The notes: generated by a model from the sequence alone, not told the origin. Counted from the first letter of the stretch, positions 34,733-43,968 are shown. The stretch is 64,000 nucleotides of DNA from an uncultured archaeon (GCA_902386205.1 CABMIH010000065.1:102686-166685), one strand, 5' to 3'. Numbers and translations are program-made.

Positions 34733-36562
34733 ATGGCTGGTGAATTTTTACTCTATGGTGGATTTGGAGCTTTTACCATTGCATTTATATTATTTTTTTT
34801 TATTTCCTCAAGAGGGAGAAATGATCTAAGACCTCTTTATACTGCGTCCCTGAAAGCAGGTCTCATTTTCTTAACCCTGGCTTTTTTGCTGTTGGTATAT
34901 CTTTTCCTTTCAGATGACTTTTCAGTGTATTACGTATGGCTTTACAGCAGCCGGGATATGCCGGTATTTTACAAGATAGCCGCCGTATGGGCCGGGCAGC
35001 AGGGCACGTTCCTGCTATGGATCTGGATCAGCAGCCTATCACTTCTCTGGCTTCGGGCAAGAAAAGAGCAGATCATGTTGATAGTTTTTCCCGTAGTCAT
35101 CTTTTTATTTTTTTTAACCATACTTTCAGAGCCTTTTAAACTGATGGGTCAGTTCCAGCATGTTTCAGGGACAGCCATTAACGACGGTGCCGGTCTTGAC
35201 CCCGAACTTTTAAGCCCGTGGATGGTACTGCATCCTCCCATTACGTTCATAGCCTATGCCGCCATGACCGTGCCTTTTGCCGCGGCTGTATATTTTTTTC
35301 TCGGTAAGGAAGACCGGATGCCGCTTACCAGAAAATGGGCGCAGCTTTCATGGCTATTTTTCTCACTTGGTGTAGGTCTCATAGGCGGGATCTGGACATA
35401 CGAGGCGGGCTGGGGCATCTGGACATGGGACGCATCAGAGGCGGGTTCTTTAATACCATGGTTATTATTGACAGCGGGCCTTCACCAGAAAAGAAATGAC
35501 CTGCAAGCAGCGCTTTTCATCATTACATTCATTTCCATCCTGTTTGCAGCTTTTATCATCAGGTCAGGTCTCTGGGGCTCTGTTCATGCTTTCACTGAAA
35601 CCAGTGTCAATTATGCGCTTGAAGCCGGCATCGTACTGACAACTATTGTATTTATCTGGCTCATTTACCGGAACAGGAACAGGTTCGATCTCAAACTATC
35701 CCTTGATACACTGGCGCTAAGCGTGATGGTTTTAATAGCATTCATTGTGTTTTCAGGACTTTTTATCCCTTTGTGGATGAAAATTTCAGGAAATGAAGCT
35801 TCAGTCGGCGCTGAATTCTATAATTTGACCAGTTACCCCTTTGTTCTCCTGTTGCTCATATTGCTTGGAGTATGCATGTTCGGAAAAAAGGCCATCCGGC
35901 CAGGGATACTTGTGGGTCTCTTAAGTATTATACTGGCATTCATCAGGCCCTCTGATGCTTACTCGCTTGCGAATCCGGCATCGATATTTTACCAGCAATC
36001 ATCCGTTCTCACGAAAGCATATGCCTCGCTCTCTCTCTTATCAATGATCCCGCCTGTAATATTTGCATTTTCTGCGGTTATATGGAGGAGGAGACTTTCA
36101 GGCATATCCCTGGTCCACCTGGGAGCAATACTGATTTTTTCTGGCGGCATTTTTGCAACTTCTTTTGTCAGCGAATACTCTCTTGTCTTTGCAGTCGAGG
36201 ATATAGGGAAAACAAAGTCTCTTGGAGATTATGACATAAAGATCTCAAAGTTCCATGTAGAGCAGAACCCGCGGGGTAACTGGGTGCAACGTGCCACTGT
36301 GGAGGTATATACAAAAGGCCAAAGCGCTGGCTATGCCACGGTGAGTTATATTCGCGATAAAACAGGAAATTATGCACCCGCAGGTATAATAAGAGGAATT
36401 GATCGGGACATTTTCGTGACATTCCCGGGACTTGAGCCATTACCTGATACGCCCCCGGTTATCCCTTTACACATCAGGATATTCCCTTTTCTCAATATAT
36501 TCTGGCTTGGAGATATCCTGCTGTCGATAGGGATCATACTTGTAATGATCAAGGACAAATGA
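34733..36562 (+). CDS. ccmF: cytochrome c-type heme lyase CcmF
   Basis: A 609-residue polytopic membrane protein. The tryptophan-rich heme-handling motif appears as WGIWTWDASEAGSLIPW, preceded by the P-His loop LSPWMVLHPPITFIAY, and AVWAGQQGTFLLWIW is also typical. CcmF joins heme to the CxxCH of apocytochromes outside the membrane. The soluble C-terminal loop with SLGDYDIKISKFHVEQNPRGNW matches. I choose the ATG at 34733 over one 25 codons upstream because a TATA box lies exactly 27 bases before it. No other ccm genes are adjacent. Confidence 0.9.
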   Translation: MAGEFLLYGGFGAFTIAFILFFFISSRGRNDLRPLYTASLKAGLIFLTLAFLLLVYLFLSDDFSVYYVWLYSSRDMPVFYKIAAVWAGQQGTFLLWIWISSLSLLWLRARKEQIMLIVFPVVIFLFFLTILSEPFKLMGQFQHVSGTAINDGAGLDPELLSPWMVLHPPITFIAYAAMTVPFAAAVYFFLGKEDRMPLTRKWAQLSWLFFSLGVGLIGGIWTYEAGWGIWTWDASEAGSLIPWLLLTAGLHQKRNDLQAALFIITFISILFAAFIIRSGLWGSVHAFTETSVNYALEAGIVLTTIVFIWLIYRNRNRFDLKLSLDTLALSVMVLIAFIVFSGLFIPLWMKISGNEASVGAEFYNLTSYPFVLLLLILLGVCMFGKKAIRPGILVGLLSIILAFIRPSDAYSLANPASIFYQQSSVLTKAYASLSLLSMIPPVIFAFSAVIWRRRLSGISLVHLGAILIFSGGIFATSFVSEYSLVFAVEDIGKTKSLGDYDIKISKFHVEQNPRGNWVQRATVEVYTKGQSAGYATVSYIRDKTGNYAPAGIIRGIDRDIFVTFPGLEPLPDTPPVIPLHIRIFPFLNIFWLGDILLSIGIILVMIKDK

Positions 36563-36579
36563 AAAATACGGCATCCGGC

Positions 36580-37563
36580 TTATCTCCTTTTTCCCATCCT
36601 GAGATATGCCAGGAACCCGCCAATGAAAATAAGCAGAAAACCTGCATAGACAATATTATCTGATTTTTTTACATTGCTGACATCCATAATGAAAATATCC
36701 GGGTTCCCGTACCTGTCTGACCAGAAGGCTATGGTCTTATTATCCCTGCTCCATGTATTGCACATGGAAATGCCCTCACCTGAACGGGTTAATTGCTTGA
36801 GGTTGCTGCCGTCTGCATCCATTATCCATATCTCCATCCTGCCGCTTCTCTGGGAATCAAAAGTAATGCGCCTGCCGTCTGGACTGAAAGATGCCCCCCA
36901 GTCTTCGGCATGCCCGTCTGTCACCTGCGTCAGGTTGGTGCCGTCAAAATCTATCATCCATATATCGCCGCTTCCGGACCTGTTTGAACGGAACAGGATT
37001 CTCCTGCTGTCGGGCGCCCATGACGGGATCATGTCTTCAGAGGGAGAAGTCGTGACCTGGTGCTGGTTCTCTCCGTCTGCATCCATGACCCAGATATCTG
37101 AATTCCCTGACCTGTTCGAAGTGAACACTATCTTTGTGCCATCGGGGCTGAACGATGAGTAGAAATCGTATGAAGGGTCTATGGTCAATTGAGTCAGGTT
37201 CGTGCCGTCAGCATCGATAGTCCAGATGTCCATATTGCCGCTGCGATCGGATGTGAATGTTATTTTCCTGCCGTCCGGGCTCCATCCTTTAGGCAGGGAA
37301 TCTTCCGAAAGGCCTGTGGTGAGCCTCGTCCTTTCTCCTGAAGAGAGATTGATTATCCAGATATCCGCGTTCCCGGTCTCGCTTGATTCATAAGCAATCA
37401 GGTTCCCATCCGGGCTGAAGCTCGGCGCTCTCTTAAAACCTTCGGTCGATGTGATCCTGACAGCCCCGTCGGGAGAAGCGTTAGCGTTTATTGCCGTGAA
37501 AAACAAGAAAAATATCAACGCAGTACCGATAATTCTGGAATAGTTATTCTTATCTTCTGCCAT
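36580..37563 (-). CDS. membrane-anchored TolB-like beta-propeller protein
   Basis: A 327-residue exported protein. A signal-like hydrophobic segment (IIGTALIFFLFFTAINANA) precedes six PD40/TolB blades, each with a FSPDG..IAFxS..SGNxDIWxMDxDGxNxxQLT pattern. A C-terminal span (GFLLIFIGGFLAYL) and basic tail anchor it. The blades face the outside. Such propellers serve as binding scaffolds. A sister protein lies on the other side of the glycosyltransferase at 39219-40058. Confidence 0.88.
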   Translation of the reverse strand: MAEDKNNYSRIIGTALIFFLFFTAINANASPDGAVRITSTEGFKRAPSFSPDGNLIAYESSETGNADIWIINLSSGERTRLTTGLSEDSLPKGWSPDGRKITFTSDRSGNMDIWTIDADGTNLTQLTIDPSYDFYSSFSPDGTKIVFTSNRSGNSDIWVMDADGENQHQVTTSPSEDMIPSWAPDSRRILFRSNRSGSGDIWMIDFDGTNLTQVTDGHAEDWGASFSPDGRRITFDSQRSGRMEIWIMDADGSNLKQLTRSGEGISMCNTWSRDNKTIAFWSDRYGNPDIFIMDVSNVKKSDNIVYAGFLLIFIGGFLAYLRMGKRR

Positions 37564-37605
37564 CGTTCAACAATATTTATATCTTATTAATTAGTATAAA
37601 TATTT

Positions 37606-39222
37606 GTGCAAATAGAAGATTTGTCCCGGAGACTGAGAGACATAAAAAGCCACTATTTTTTTTTAATGGCTATTTTGGTTTTATCGCTGTTCCTCCAATC
37701 AGCCAGACTGGACTGGGGGCTTGTCACAGACAACAGGGAAATAAACGGCCTACCCGCTTTCCACATCTCTGAGTCAAACATTGTAAGCATCCCTTATACG
37801 ATGATGCAGAGAGGCGATCTGAACGCACATCACTTCATTGAGCCCAGCATGTTCTATAATTCCATGTTCGTTGTTTTTACAATCATCTCAAAAATAACCG
37901 GGTTCCATTCATTCATACAGTATATCCTGATCGCGCGCATCATGTCGATTTTATTTACAGTTGGCGTCGTATTCCTTGTATATCTCACTGGAAAAGAGGT
38001 AGCGGGCGTCACTATGGGTCTTTACGCAGCCCTCCTCATGGCAATGAATCCATATTATCTCTGGTTCTCTTCCATTGCCAAGGAAGACCCGATGATGGTT
38101 TTCATGATAACTCTCTCCATGTATCTTTTCGCAAAGTACATTTCCAGCAGGAACCAGAAATATTTCTTTCTTGCCATGGCAGCCGCAGGTTTTGCCGCAT
38201 CCACAAAATATCCGGGAGGATTGGTGCTGCCTTTCCTGCTATTTTTTTATTTCATGTATGATAGAACAATTCCGGCGCTGGAAAGATCAAAGACCATTGC
38301 CAGGTCGATGGCAGTATATGTTCTTGCTTTTGTTGCAGGTACACCATTCTCAGTCATTACAATGGATGAATTCCTGAAGGGTGCAGCCGGTGAATTCGCG
38401 CATTACACAACATATCATCCGGGATTTCTGCATTTCACATGGTTCGTGCATCTGGAAACTATAACCGGACTCTGGGACGCGGCCAACATATGGGGTAAAA
38501 ACGGGTACGGGCTTACCCTTATACTGCTCTTGGCAGGGAGTCTCGTGATCGTATCCGGAATAAGGCGCATGGATGCCCGCAAACGCTATATTTGGTTCAT
38601 GCTTCTTGGCTGGATATTTCTGGCAATACTTGTCTTCGGTTTCCTGATAAAGATCAAAATGGGCAACCAAATGATGATAATGACACCTGCCACAATGGTC
38701 ATTGGAGGATTCGGCCTTGAGCGAATGCTCGCAAAGCTTCGGTCAGTTCATATCCAGAGAGCTGCCGGGGTTATCATCATAGGTCTCATATTCACATACG
38801 CCGTCTCAGGAATCATAAGCAGCAGGAGTGACAACCGCTACTATGCGGCTGAATGGTTCAGCAGGAACGTCGATCCGGATGAACGAGTAGCGACAACACT
38901 ATTTGTGTATCTTCCTGATAATTTCAAAAATATATCCCTCCTTCCTCCGGATATCCCCTATCTGGAAGACTCTGATTTCGATTACATAGTTCTGTCAAGC
39001 TGGGAATACCAGCGTTATATTGAATCGCCCGATATCTATCCGAAAGAGGCGGATTTTTATAATTCAGTCCTGTCGGGGAGCACTTTATACAAACCTGCGG
39101 CCGCTTTTGAGTGCACGGAAACTTCACGGCAGCGCACGCTGAACTTTGGGCTGCGCGCCCTGACTGCGGAAAAATACGGTGGAGAAGTGGATATACATAT
39201 ATTCAGGAGGTCAAAGAGTTGA
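37606..39222 (+). CDS. GT39/PMT-like membrane glycosyltransferase
   Basis: A 538-residue GT-C-fold protein with about ten spans, including MAILVLSLFLQSARL, YILIARIMSILFTVGVVFLVYL and a run of central spans. The extracytoplasmic first loop has NREINGLPAFHI, and FSSIAKEDPMMVF corresponds to a conserved loop of the PMT_2 family. It would transfer a sugar from a lipid carrier to a protein or lipid outside the membrane; S-layer glycosylation is plausible. The start is GTG at 37606. The stop overlaps the TTG start of the next propeller gene. Confidence 0.8.
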   Translation: MQIEDLSRRLRDIKSHYFFLMAILVLSLFLQSARLDWGLVTDNREINGLPAFHISESNIVSIPYTMMQRGDLNAHHFIEPSMFYNSMFVVFTIISKITGFHSFIQYILIARIMSILFTVGVVFLVYLTGKEVAGVTMGLYAALLMAMNPYYLWFSSIAKEDPMMVFMITLSMYLFAKYISSRNQKYFFLAMAAAGFAASTKYPGGLVLPFLLFFYFMYDRTIPALERSKTIARSMAVYVLAFVAGTPFSVITMDEFLKGAAGEFAHYTTYHPGFLHFTWFVHLETITGLWDAANIWGKNGYGLTLILLLAGSLVIVSGIRRMDARKRYIWFMLLGWIFLAILVFGFLIKIKMGNQMMIMTPATMVIGGFGLERMLAKLRSVHIQRAAGVIIIGLIFTYAVSGIISSRSDNRYYAAEWFSRNVDPDERVATTLFVYLPDNFKNISLLPPDIPYLEDSDFDYIVLSSWEYQRYIESPDIYPKEADFYNSVLSGSTLYKPAAAFECTETSRQRTLNFGLRALTAEKYGGEVDIHIFRRSKS

Positions 39223-40058
39223 AAAAGTGGATTATCATAATAGCTTTGATTTTTGCAGTATCATTGGCATATCTTTTCGTAGGGGATCATACCCGGCAGG
39301 TCACATCAGGCAATGCGGAAGAGAGTTATCCGTCCTTCAGCCCTGACGGGAAGAACATTGTCTTTGTATCCAATAATTCCGGAAGCCATGATATATGGGT
39401 TATGGGGAGTGATGGTAAGAACCAGGTACGGCTTACTGAATGGGATTCTGAGGAAACATATCCTGCCTGGAGCCCTGACGGGAAAAGTATCGCTTTTACT
39501 TCAGACAAAAATGGGAACATGAGTATATGGATTTTGAATCTCAGTAATATGGAATACAGGCAGCTCACATCAGGTTCTGCGAGCTGGTATCCGGCCTTTA
39601 GCCCGGACGGCGGGCTGGTTGCCTATTGTTCGGCTGAGCCTGAATCCAGGGGTTCGGCCATATGGGTAATGAATATCACAACAGGTCAGCAATTCCGATT
39701 GACACAGGGCCGGTTGATGGACAGGGGGCCCGCCTTCAGCCCCGACGGGAGCATGATAGCATTCCACTCAGGAAATGATAAAGACGAACTCTGGGTAACA
39801 GGTATTGACGGAAAAAACCTGGCCAGACTTACGGTTTCAGACTCAAGCGACTGGGGCGCGGCATGGTCACCCTACGGAAAGAGAATTGCTTTTTCTTCAG
39901 GGATTAACGGCAGGAATAACATCTGGGTGATAGAACTCACCTCAGGTAAAAAAAGGCAGGTAACTTCAGGTGGAAACGATATGAGACCGTCATGGAGCCC
40001 GGATGGTAAAAAGATGGTTTTTCACAGGAACGGCGACATCTGGATTGCAGATGTCTGA
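39219..40058 (+). CDS. membrane-anchored TolB-like beta-propeller protein, second copy
   Basis: A 279-residue relative of the propeller at 36580-37563. The TTG at 39219 overlaps the TGA of the glycosyltransferase and follows AGGAGG by seven bases; longer starts lie inside the upstream gene. Residues 2-22 (KKWIIIIALIFAVSLAYLFV) form a signal anchor. Six PD40 blades follow (YPSFSPDGKNIVFVSNNSG and similar). There is no C-terminal anchor. Coupling to the glycosyltransferase suggests the propeller helps recruit or present its substrate. Confidence 0.86.
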   Translation: MKKWIIIIALIFAVSLAYLFVGDHTRQVTSGNAEESYPSFSPDGKNIVFVSNNSGSHDIWVMGSDGKNQVRLTEWDSEETYPAWSPDGKSIAFTSDKNGNMSIWILNLSNMEYRQLTSGSASWYPAFSPDGGLVAYCSAEPESRGSAIWVMNITTGQQFRLTQGRLMDRGPAFSPDGSMIAFHSGNDKDELWVTGIDGKNLARLTVSDSSDWGAAWSPYGKRIAFSSGINGRNNIWVIELTSGKKRQVTSGGNDMRPSWSPDGKKMVFHRNGDIWIADV

Positions 40059-40100
40059 TTTTTGTTAATACCTGTTGCTGAGCTTGGAAAAGAGCTTAAT

Positions 40101-40850
40101 TCAAGTTGAAGGTGTAATTAAGTTCATTTCCATTCTTTTCAAACGAAACTTTCCAGAGAAAGTGTATATCCGCTTTCTAATAAATTCCTGATGGAAGATA
40201 ACGAAGAACACGTATGATGGATAGAGTACCATAACGATCTCGAAAAGTTCGATCAGGGCATCCAGGGGAGAGTTAAGGTGAAACAAGCTGGATATTCCAA
40301 TTGCCCCCCCGATTAAGGGCAGCAATGTGCCAATGCTCCTGACGGCCATGTATACTTCACCCGTCCTGCTGTTATATATCTTGACGCCTGAATCGTCCAG
40401 TGCCCAGACGACTGAAAGGAACAGGGAAACCAATGCACTTACTATAAAGAAGAGAATCAGGCGGACAGGAAGGAACTCTAATACATTCATAAGTCTCTCG
40501 GCAAATATCATGGATAGGCCGATTCCTTGCAGAGGCCTGATAACCCATGCATCGGGTTTTGGCAGTTCTTGAATGAGGCCTGATGAATCCCTGACAAACT
40601 GCCCGAGCGGCCCTTCATTTTTTGCCATGTTCATGACCAGGGTCAGAAGTTTGGGTAATATCAAAACAGGTGCAATGAATATAAGTGTGACCAGAACAAA
40701 TCTTACCAGGATACCCCAGGATGAACGTGAGAGGAACAAACCTTTAGGATGCCCTGTAACTAACGAAATTATTATTGTGAGGGTCAGGATAAATAAAGCT
40801 GGTGACACGGAAATCACTAACCTCAAAGCCGATGAAAATGCGGGCCTCAT
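40101..40850 (-). CDS. membrane protein of unknown function coupled to the ATPase gene
   Basis: A 249-residue protein with five or six hydrophobic spans (for example SPALFILTLTIIISLV and FVLVTLIFIAPVLILP), a cytoplasmic-looking loop with LIQELPKPDAWVIRP, and a basic C-terminus. I recognise no family. Its ATG overlaps the TGA of the upstream ATPase gene, so it is translated with that gene rather than with the propeller genes. Confidence 0.65.
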   Translation of the reverse strand: MRPAFSSALRLVISVSPALFILTLTIIISLVTGHPKGLFLSRSSWGILVRFVLVTLIFIAPVLILPKLLTLVMNMAKNEGPLGQFVRDSSGLIQELPKPDAWVIRPLQGIGLSMIFAERLMNVLEFLPVRLILFFIVSALVSLFLSVVWALDDSGVKIYNSRTGEVYMAVRSIGTLLPLIGGAIGISSLFHLNSPLDALIELFEIVMVLYPSYVFFVIFHQEFIRKRIYTFSGKFRLKRMEMNLITPST

Positions 40851-42265
40851 CTCATTATCTTATTGGTTTTTCCGTTGATAAAAGTAGCGAAATCCCTGAG
40901 ATCAAAAATGAGATAATCCATTCTTCTATATTTTTCTTTATCCCTGATGTCCTTTGCGATAATGCCATACCTTTCCTTGCGCCTGGCATTATGCCACTTT
41001 ACAAGTGTGGCTTTGCGCTTTAATTCAGCAAATATTAACTCCGCCTCTTTAGTATCCAATGAACTCCACTTGCATTCGAAGAAGGATATTTCTTTTTTTT
41101 CCTTATTCAAAGTAATGATATCTATTTCCTCATTTCTATGCCACCATCTGCCGATATCCATGAATTCAAAATCCTGTGAACCTTTCCGGTTCATTTCTAT
41201 CAAATATTCGACCGCCAGTTTTTCAAATGCCTTCCCGAAATATGAATTAATTTCTTTCATGATCAATTCAAAAGCCCGCTCAGGATTGATTTCCAGCAAG
41301 CGCGAATTCCTGTAGATGAACCTGAACCAGAAATTAAAAAAATTATCCAGCAGGAAATACTTGGTGTCCCTGGCGCGGCTCATTATCACAGGTTTCTCCC
41401 CGATTACTATCTCATAATTATTTACAAGTTCGTGAAGGTATTTTGATACCGCACCAGGCTGCAAACCTGTATAATCTGAAATCTCCTTCGGGGTTGCGTT
41501 CCCGGATGAAATAGCTTCAAGTATCGAGAAATAGCTCCTGTGCTCAGAACCGAACTCAAGTGTAAGAATATTTTTTCCTTCCTCTGCCAGTATCTTTGTA
41601 TCTATGAATAATTTTTTAAAAGTCTCCACAGGGTCGCAAGTTCCCATCTGTCCTGCAAGAAGGAGATATTTGGGGACGCCGCCGAATATGAAATAAAACT
41701 TTGAAGCATTCTCTGTTTCCAGATCATAAAAAGCGTTCAGAAAGGCATAACTATCAAAAAAATTGAATGATTTCAGGTTAAAAAGCATCGTAGCTCTTCC
41801 AAACAACGGTTCTTTGGTATCTTTGAATATCTTCTTTATCATTCCGACATAAGACCCTATTATCAGGAACATATGCCGCGATTTATTATGATTCAAGTCC
41901 CAGTATTTCTGGAATTTTGAGAATATGGCCTGATTGACTTTACTCAGGTTCTGGAATTCATCAAATATAATTATCAATTTCTCTTTCTGCTCAAAAACCA
42001 GATCGAAGAAATCATCCCAGCTATCAATCCTCGGTTTTATTTTGAGTATCTCTCCGAGCGATTCTTCCAGGTCTTTAAAGATCAAAGATTCAGGTTTTAT
42101 TTCTATAAAAAAATAGACAGCTTTCTTTCCTTTTATGAATTCGCGGCTCAACTCGGTTTTTCCGACTCTTCGGCGGCCGTAGATTACGACAAGGGAGGAT
42201 GAATTTGATTTGTAAATATCCTCTAATATGTGGAGCTCATTCTTTCGGTCTATGAAGCCTACCAT
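40847..42265 (-). CDS. archaeal AAA ATPase with DUF234 nuclease-like C-terminal domain
   Basis: A 472-residue ATPase_2-type STAND-like protein. Walker A is GRRRVGKTEL and Walker B IIIFDEFQNL, followed by a winged-helix region (TPKEISDYTGLQPGAVSKYLHELV). The C-terminus has EEIDIITLNKEKKEISFFECKW, which has the D..E-x-K arrangement of a PD-(D/E)xK nuclease fold, known as DUF234 in this family. These genes are numerous and mobile in archaea, and a defence or toxin role has been proposed. A TATA box 27 bases before the ATG implies a leaderless message. Confidence 0.85.
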   Translation of the reverse strand: MVGFIDRKNELHILEDIYKSNSSSLVVIYGRRRVGKTELSREFIKGKKAVYFFIEIKPESLIFKDLEESLGEILKIKPRIDSWDDFFDLVFEQKEKLIIIFDEFQNLSKVNQAIFSKFQKYWDLNHNKSRHMFLIIGSYVGMIKKIFKDTKEPLFGRATMLFNLKSFNFFDSYAFLNAFYDLETENASKFYFIFGGVPKYLLLAGQMGTCDPVETFKKLFIDTKILAEEGKNILTLEFGSEHRSYFSILEAISSGNATPKEISDYTGLQPGAVSKYLHELVNNYEIVIGEKPVIMSRARDTKYFLLDNFFNFWFRFIYRNSRLLEINPERAFELIMKEINSYFGKAFEKLAVEYLIEMNRKGSQDFEFMDIGRWWHRNEEIDIITLNKEKKEISFFECKWSSLDTKEAELIFAELKRKATLVKWHNARRKERYGIIAKDIRDKEKYRRMDYLIFDLRDFATFINGKTNKIMR

Positions 42266-42288
42266 AGAGTAACATACTGTTCAGTTGG

Positions 42289-42296
42289 TATATATA
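42289..42296 (-). promoter_or_regulatory. TATA box of the AAA ATPase gene
   Basis: TATATATA at 42289-42296 is centred about 27 bases upstream of the ATG at 42265, exactly where transcription would begin at the start codon. This supports a leaderless transcript and fixes the start. Confidence 0.55.
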
Positions 42297-42362
42297 GATT
42301 GTGATTTAGATGAAATTAACTATACGACAATAATTCTGGTTGCTTGCGGAAAAGGATCTTTT

Positions 42363-42531
42363 GGTGAACTAGGCGATGTAATTACGGGGAAGAATGAGAT
42401 ATTCTGATATCACAGTCTTTGATTTGACAGGGCTTGCGATACAGGATGTGGCGACTGCGGATATGGTGTACTGGAAGGCACTTGAGAAAAAAATCAGTGT
42501 GATGCTGCAAGCAAAACCTATTTCAAAATAG
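42363..42531 (+). pseudogene. C-terminal remnant of ornithine cyclodeaminase / alanine dehydrogenase
   Basis: One frame gives GELGDVITGKNEIF and stops; a shift then gives DITVFDLTGLAIQDVATADM, VYWKALEKK and a TAG at 42529. Joined, these are the well-known end of the ornithine cyclodeaminase/mu-crystallin family, in which ELGE-V-x-GK precedes a DE-ITVF-x-S-T-GLAIQD block. Everything upstream is missing and the frame is broken, so this is a dead fragment left by a deletion or insertion event. It marks the left part of the accessory island. Confidence 0.8.
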
Positions 42532-42744
42532 TTGTGCGCGGAAATATAAATATATAAATAAAATAATTACTTTTAATCCCGTGAAATACAAATTATTTGG
42601 ATTTTCAACTCCTTTCCGAATGTGGTTATTAATAGCGATTTCTGCTTCCGCTTTTACAGCCCCATACACAAAACCATGCTTCTTTTTGGCAAACTCTCGT
42701 AGTTCCTCCGCGATGTCAGAATCAATACAAATGTGTTTCCGCAT
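42523..42744 (-). CDS. small ribbon-helix-helix-like putative regulator
   Basis: A 73-residue frame whose first 50 residues (MRKHICIDSDIAEELREFAK, KKHGFVYGAVKAEAEIAINNHI) have the strand-helix-helix look of a CopG/RHH DNA-binding protein. The hydrophobic C-terminal 20 residues read like translation of non-coding sequence, and the end overlaps the ornithine cyclodeaminase remnant, so the natural stop may have been lost. It is divergent from the gene at 42803 across a palindromic promoter that it could autoregulate. Confidence 0.6.
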   Translation of the reverse strand: MRKHICIDSDIAEELREFAKKKHGFVYGAVKAEAEIAINNHIRKGVENPNNLYFTGLKVIILFIYLYFRAQLF

Positions 42745-42748
42745 AATA

Positions 42749-42788
42749 CTAACATTTGTTAGCGAGTGTTTAAATAGCATTGCTAACA
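42749..42788. promoter_or_regulatory. symmetric bidirectional promoter with RHH-style operators
   Basis: CTAACATTTGTTAG at 42749-42762 is a perfect palindrome. TGTTAGC at 42757-42763 is mirrored by GCTAACA at 42782-42788, and exactly between them lies TTTAAATA at 42769-42776, which reads as an AT-rich TATA in both directions. Its centre is about 29 bases from the minus-strand ATG at 42744 and 31 from the plus-strand ATG at 42803. One element may serve both leaderless genes, flanked by operator half-sites for the small regulator. Confidence 0.6.
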
Positions 42789-42802
42789 TGGTTGTGTTTG
42801 TA

Positions 42803-43939
42803 ATGTCAGAAAATAACAACATATTCAAAAAAGAAATAATAAAAGATATTTTAGGGTGTTTTTTTAAAACGGAGGAAACACAGTTGAGATTTTCAGAAAT
42901 AAAAAAAAGACTTCCCAAAATTAATCGCACTTCTGAAAAAGCGAAGAAAACACCATTGAGATTTTCAGATACTATAAAAAAACGTCCCAAATACTTTGAT
43001 ATGCAAATTAATCGCGCCCTGAATGAGATGCTTTCATTCGGGATATTTAATAAAAATGGTGTCTATTATCAACTAACAGACAAGTATATGGTGGAAGTCC
43101 GTCAATCGCAATTAAGCCGATTGATAGACTCATATTCGCCCAAAGATGTGATGGATTTTTCCAAAACAGTATTATTAGGTCTGCCCGATGAGGTTTATCG
43201 TCCAGACAAGAAGGAAATAGCAAGCGAATATTTCTATGACCTGCATATTACACCTGAAGATATCTTTAAAGATGATTCTGATTTTACGAAAAGGGTAAAA
43301 GAAAGAATAATTAAATTCATAGATGATAATTGTAAAAATAAAACAAAAGAGGAATTGATAGAAGAACTAAAAATAAATGCAATCAATCAAACCACCTTCA
43401 AACAAAGTATCCCCCCATATGAAGCTTGTGAATGCATAGTTCGCAAACTCGTTGAAGGAAGAGACAAACATCGATTATTATTTATCCAGAGTGAATATGA
43501 TTCACAACTAACTCAGATAATAGATAACGGTTTTAAACGATACATGGGCGACTATCGAGAATATTATACCCAAAAGCTAAATATTTTTTTCATGCATTTC
43601 TTCAAGACTGGGAGACACTCCGGGATAGATAGATATGAGGATTTTGAGAACAAAGACGATTTTGAATACACACTCTATCTTTTTTACACTGTGGATGATG
43701 ATAAACTGCCTATGGATATAGCGCGCCCTTCCTCTGAATCGATTGTAAGATGGAGTATTGAAATACTCAAATTCTTAAGCAAAATCGTGCAGAATGTTAA
43801 CGAACAAACAAATGACCGATACGTTACCCCTATAACAATTGTATCGACCTCTTTTAGAGCCGTGTTTGCAGATGAAGAATTTTGGAAAACTGATGAAAAA
43901 ATAAGAAAAATAATAAAGCACCAACAATTCATGACTTGA
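42803..43939 (+). CDS. unknown 378-residue protein divergent from the RHH-like regulator
   Basis: A soluble, Lys- and Asp-rich protein. The N-terminal part looks like a winged-helix domain: LRFSEIKKRLPKINRTSEKA then INRALNEMLSFGIFNKNGVYYQLT, with a segment near residue 50 partly repeating the first (TPLRFSDTIKKRPK). The rest is mostly helical with no catalytic motif that I recognise. I start at the ATG at 42803 because of its distance from the TATA box; another ATG lies at 42788. It may be a transcriptional or defence sensor protein in this island. Confidence 0.6.
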   Translation: MSENNNIFKKEIIKDILGCFFKTEETQLRFSEIKKRLPKINRTSEKAKKTPLRFSDTIKKRPKYFDMQINRALNEMLSFGIFNKNGVYYQLTDKYMVEVRQSQLSRLIDSYSPKDVMDFSKTVLLGLPDEVYRPDKKEIASEYFYDLHITPEDIFKDDSDFTKRVKERIIKFIDDNCKNKTKEELIEELKINAINQTTFKQSIPPYEACECIVRKLVEGRDKHRLLFIQSEYDSQLTQIIDNGFKRYMGDYREYYTQKLNIFFMHFFKTGRHSGIDRYEDFENKDDFEYTLYLFYTVDDDKLPMDIARPSSESIVRWSIEILKFLSKIVQNVNEQTNDRYVTPITIVSTSFRAVFADEEFWKTDEKIRKIIKHQQFMT

Positions 43940-43968
43940 AAAAACATGCTTTGCATCATTATCCATTT

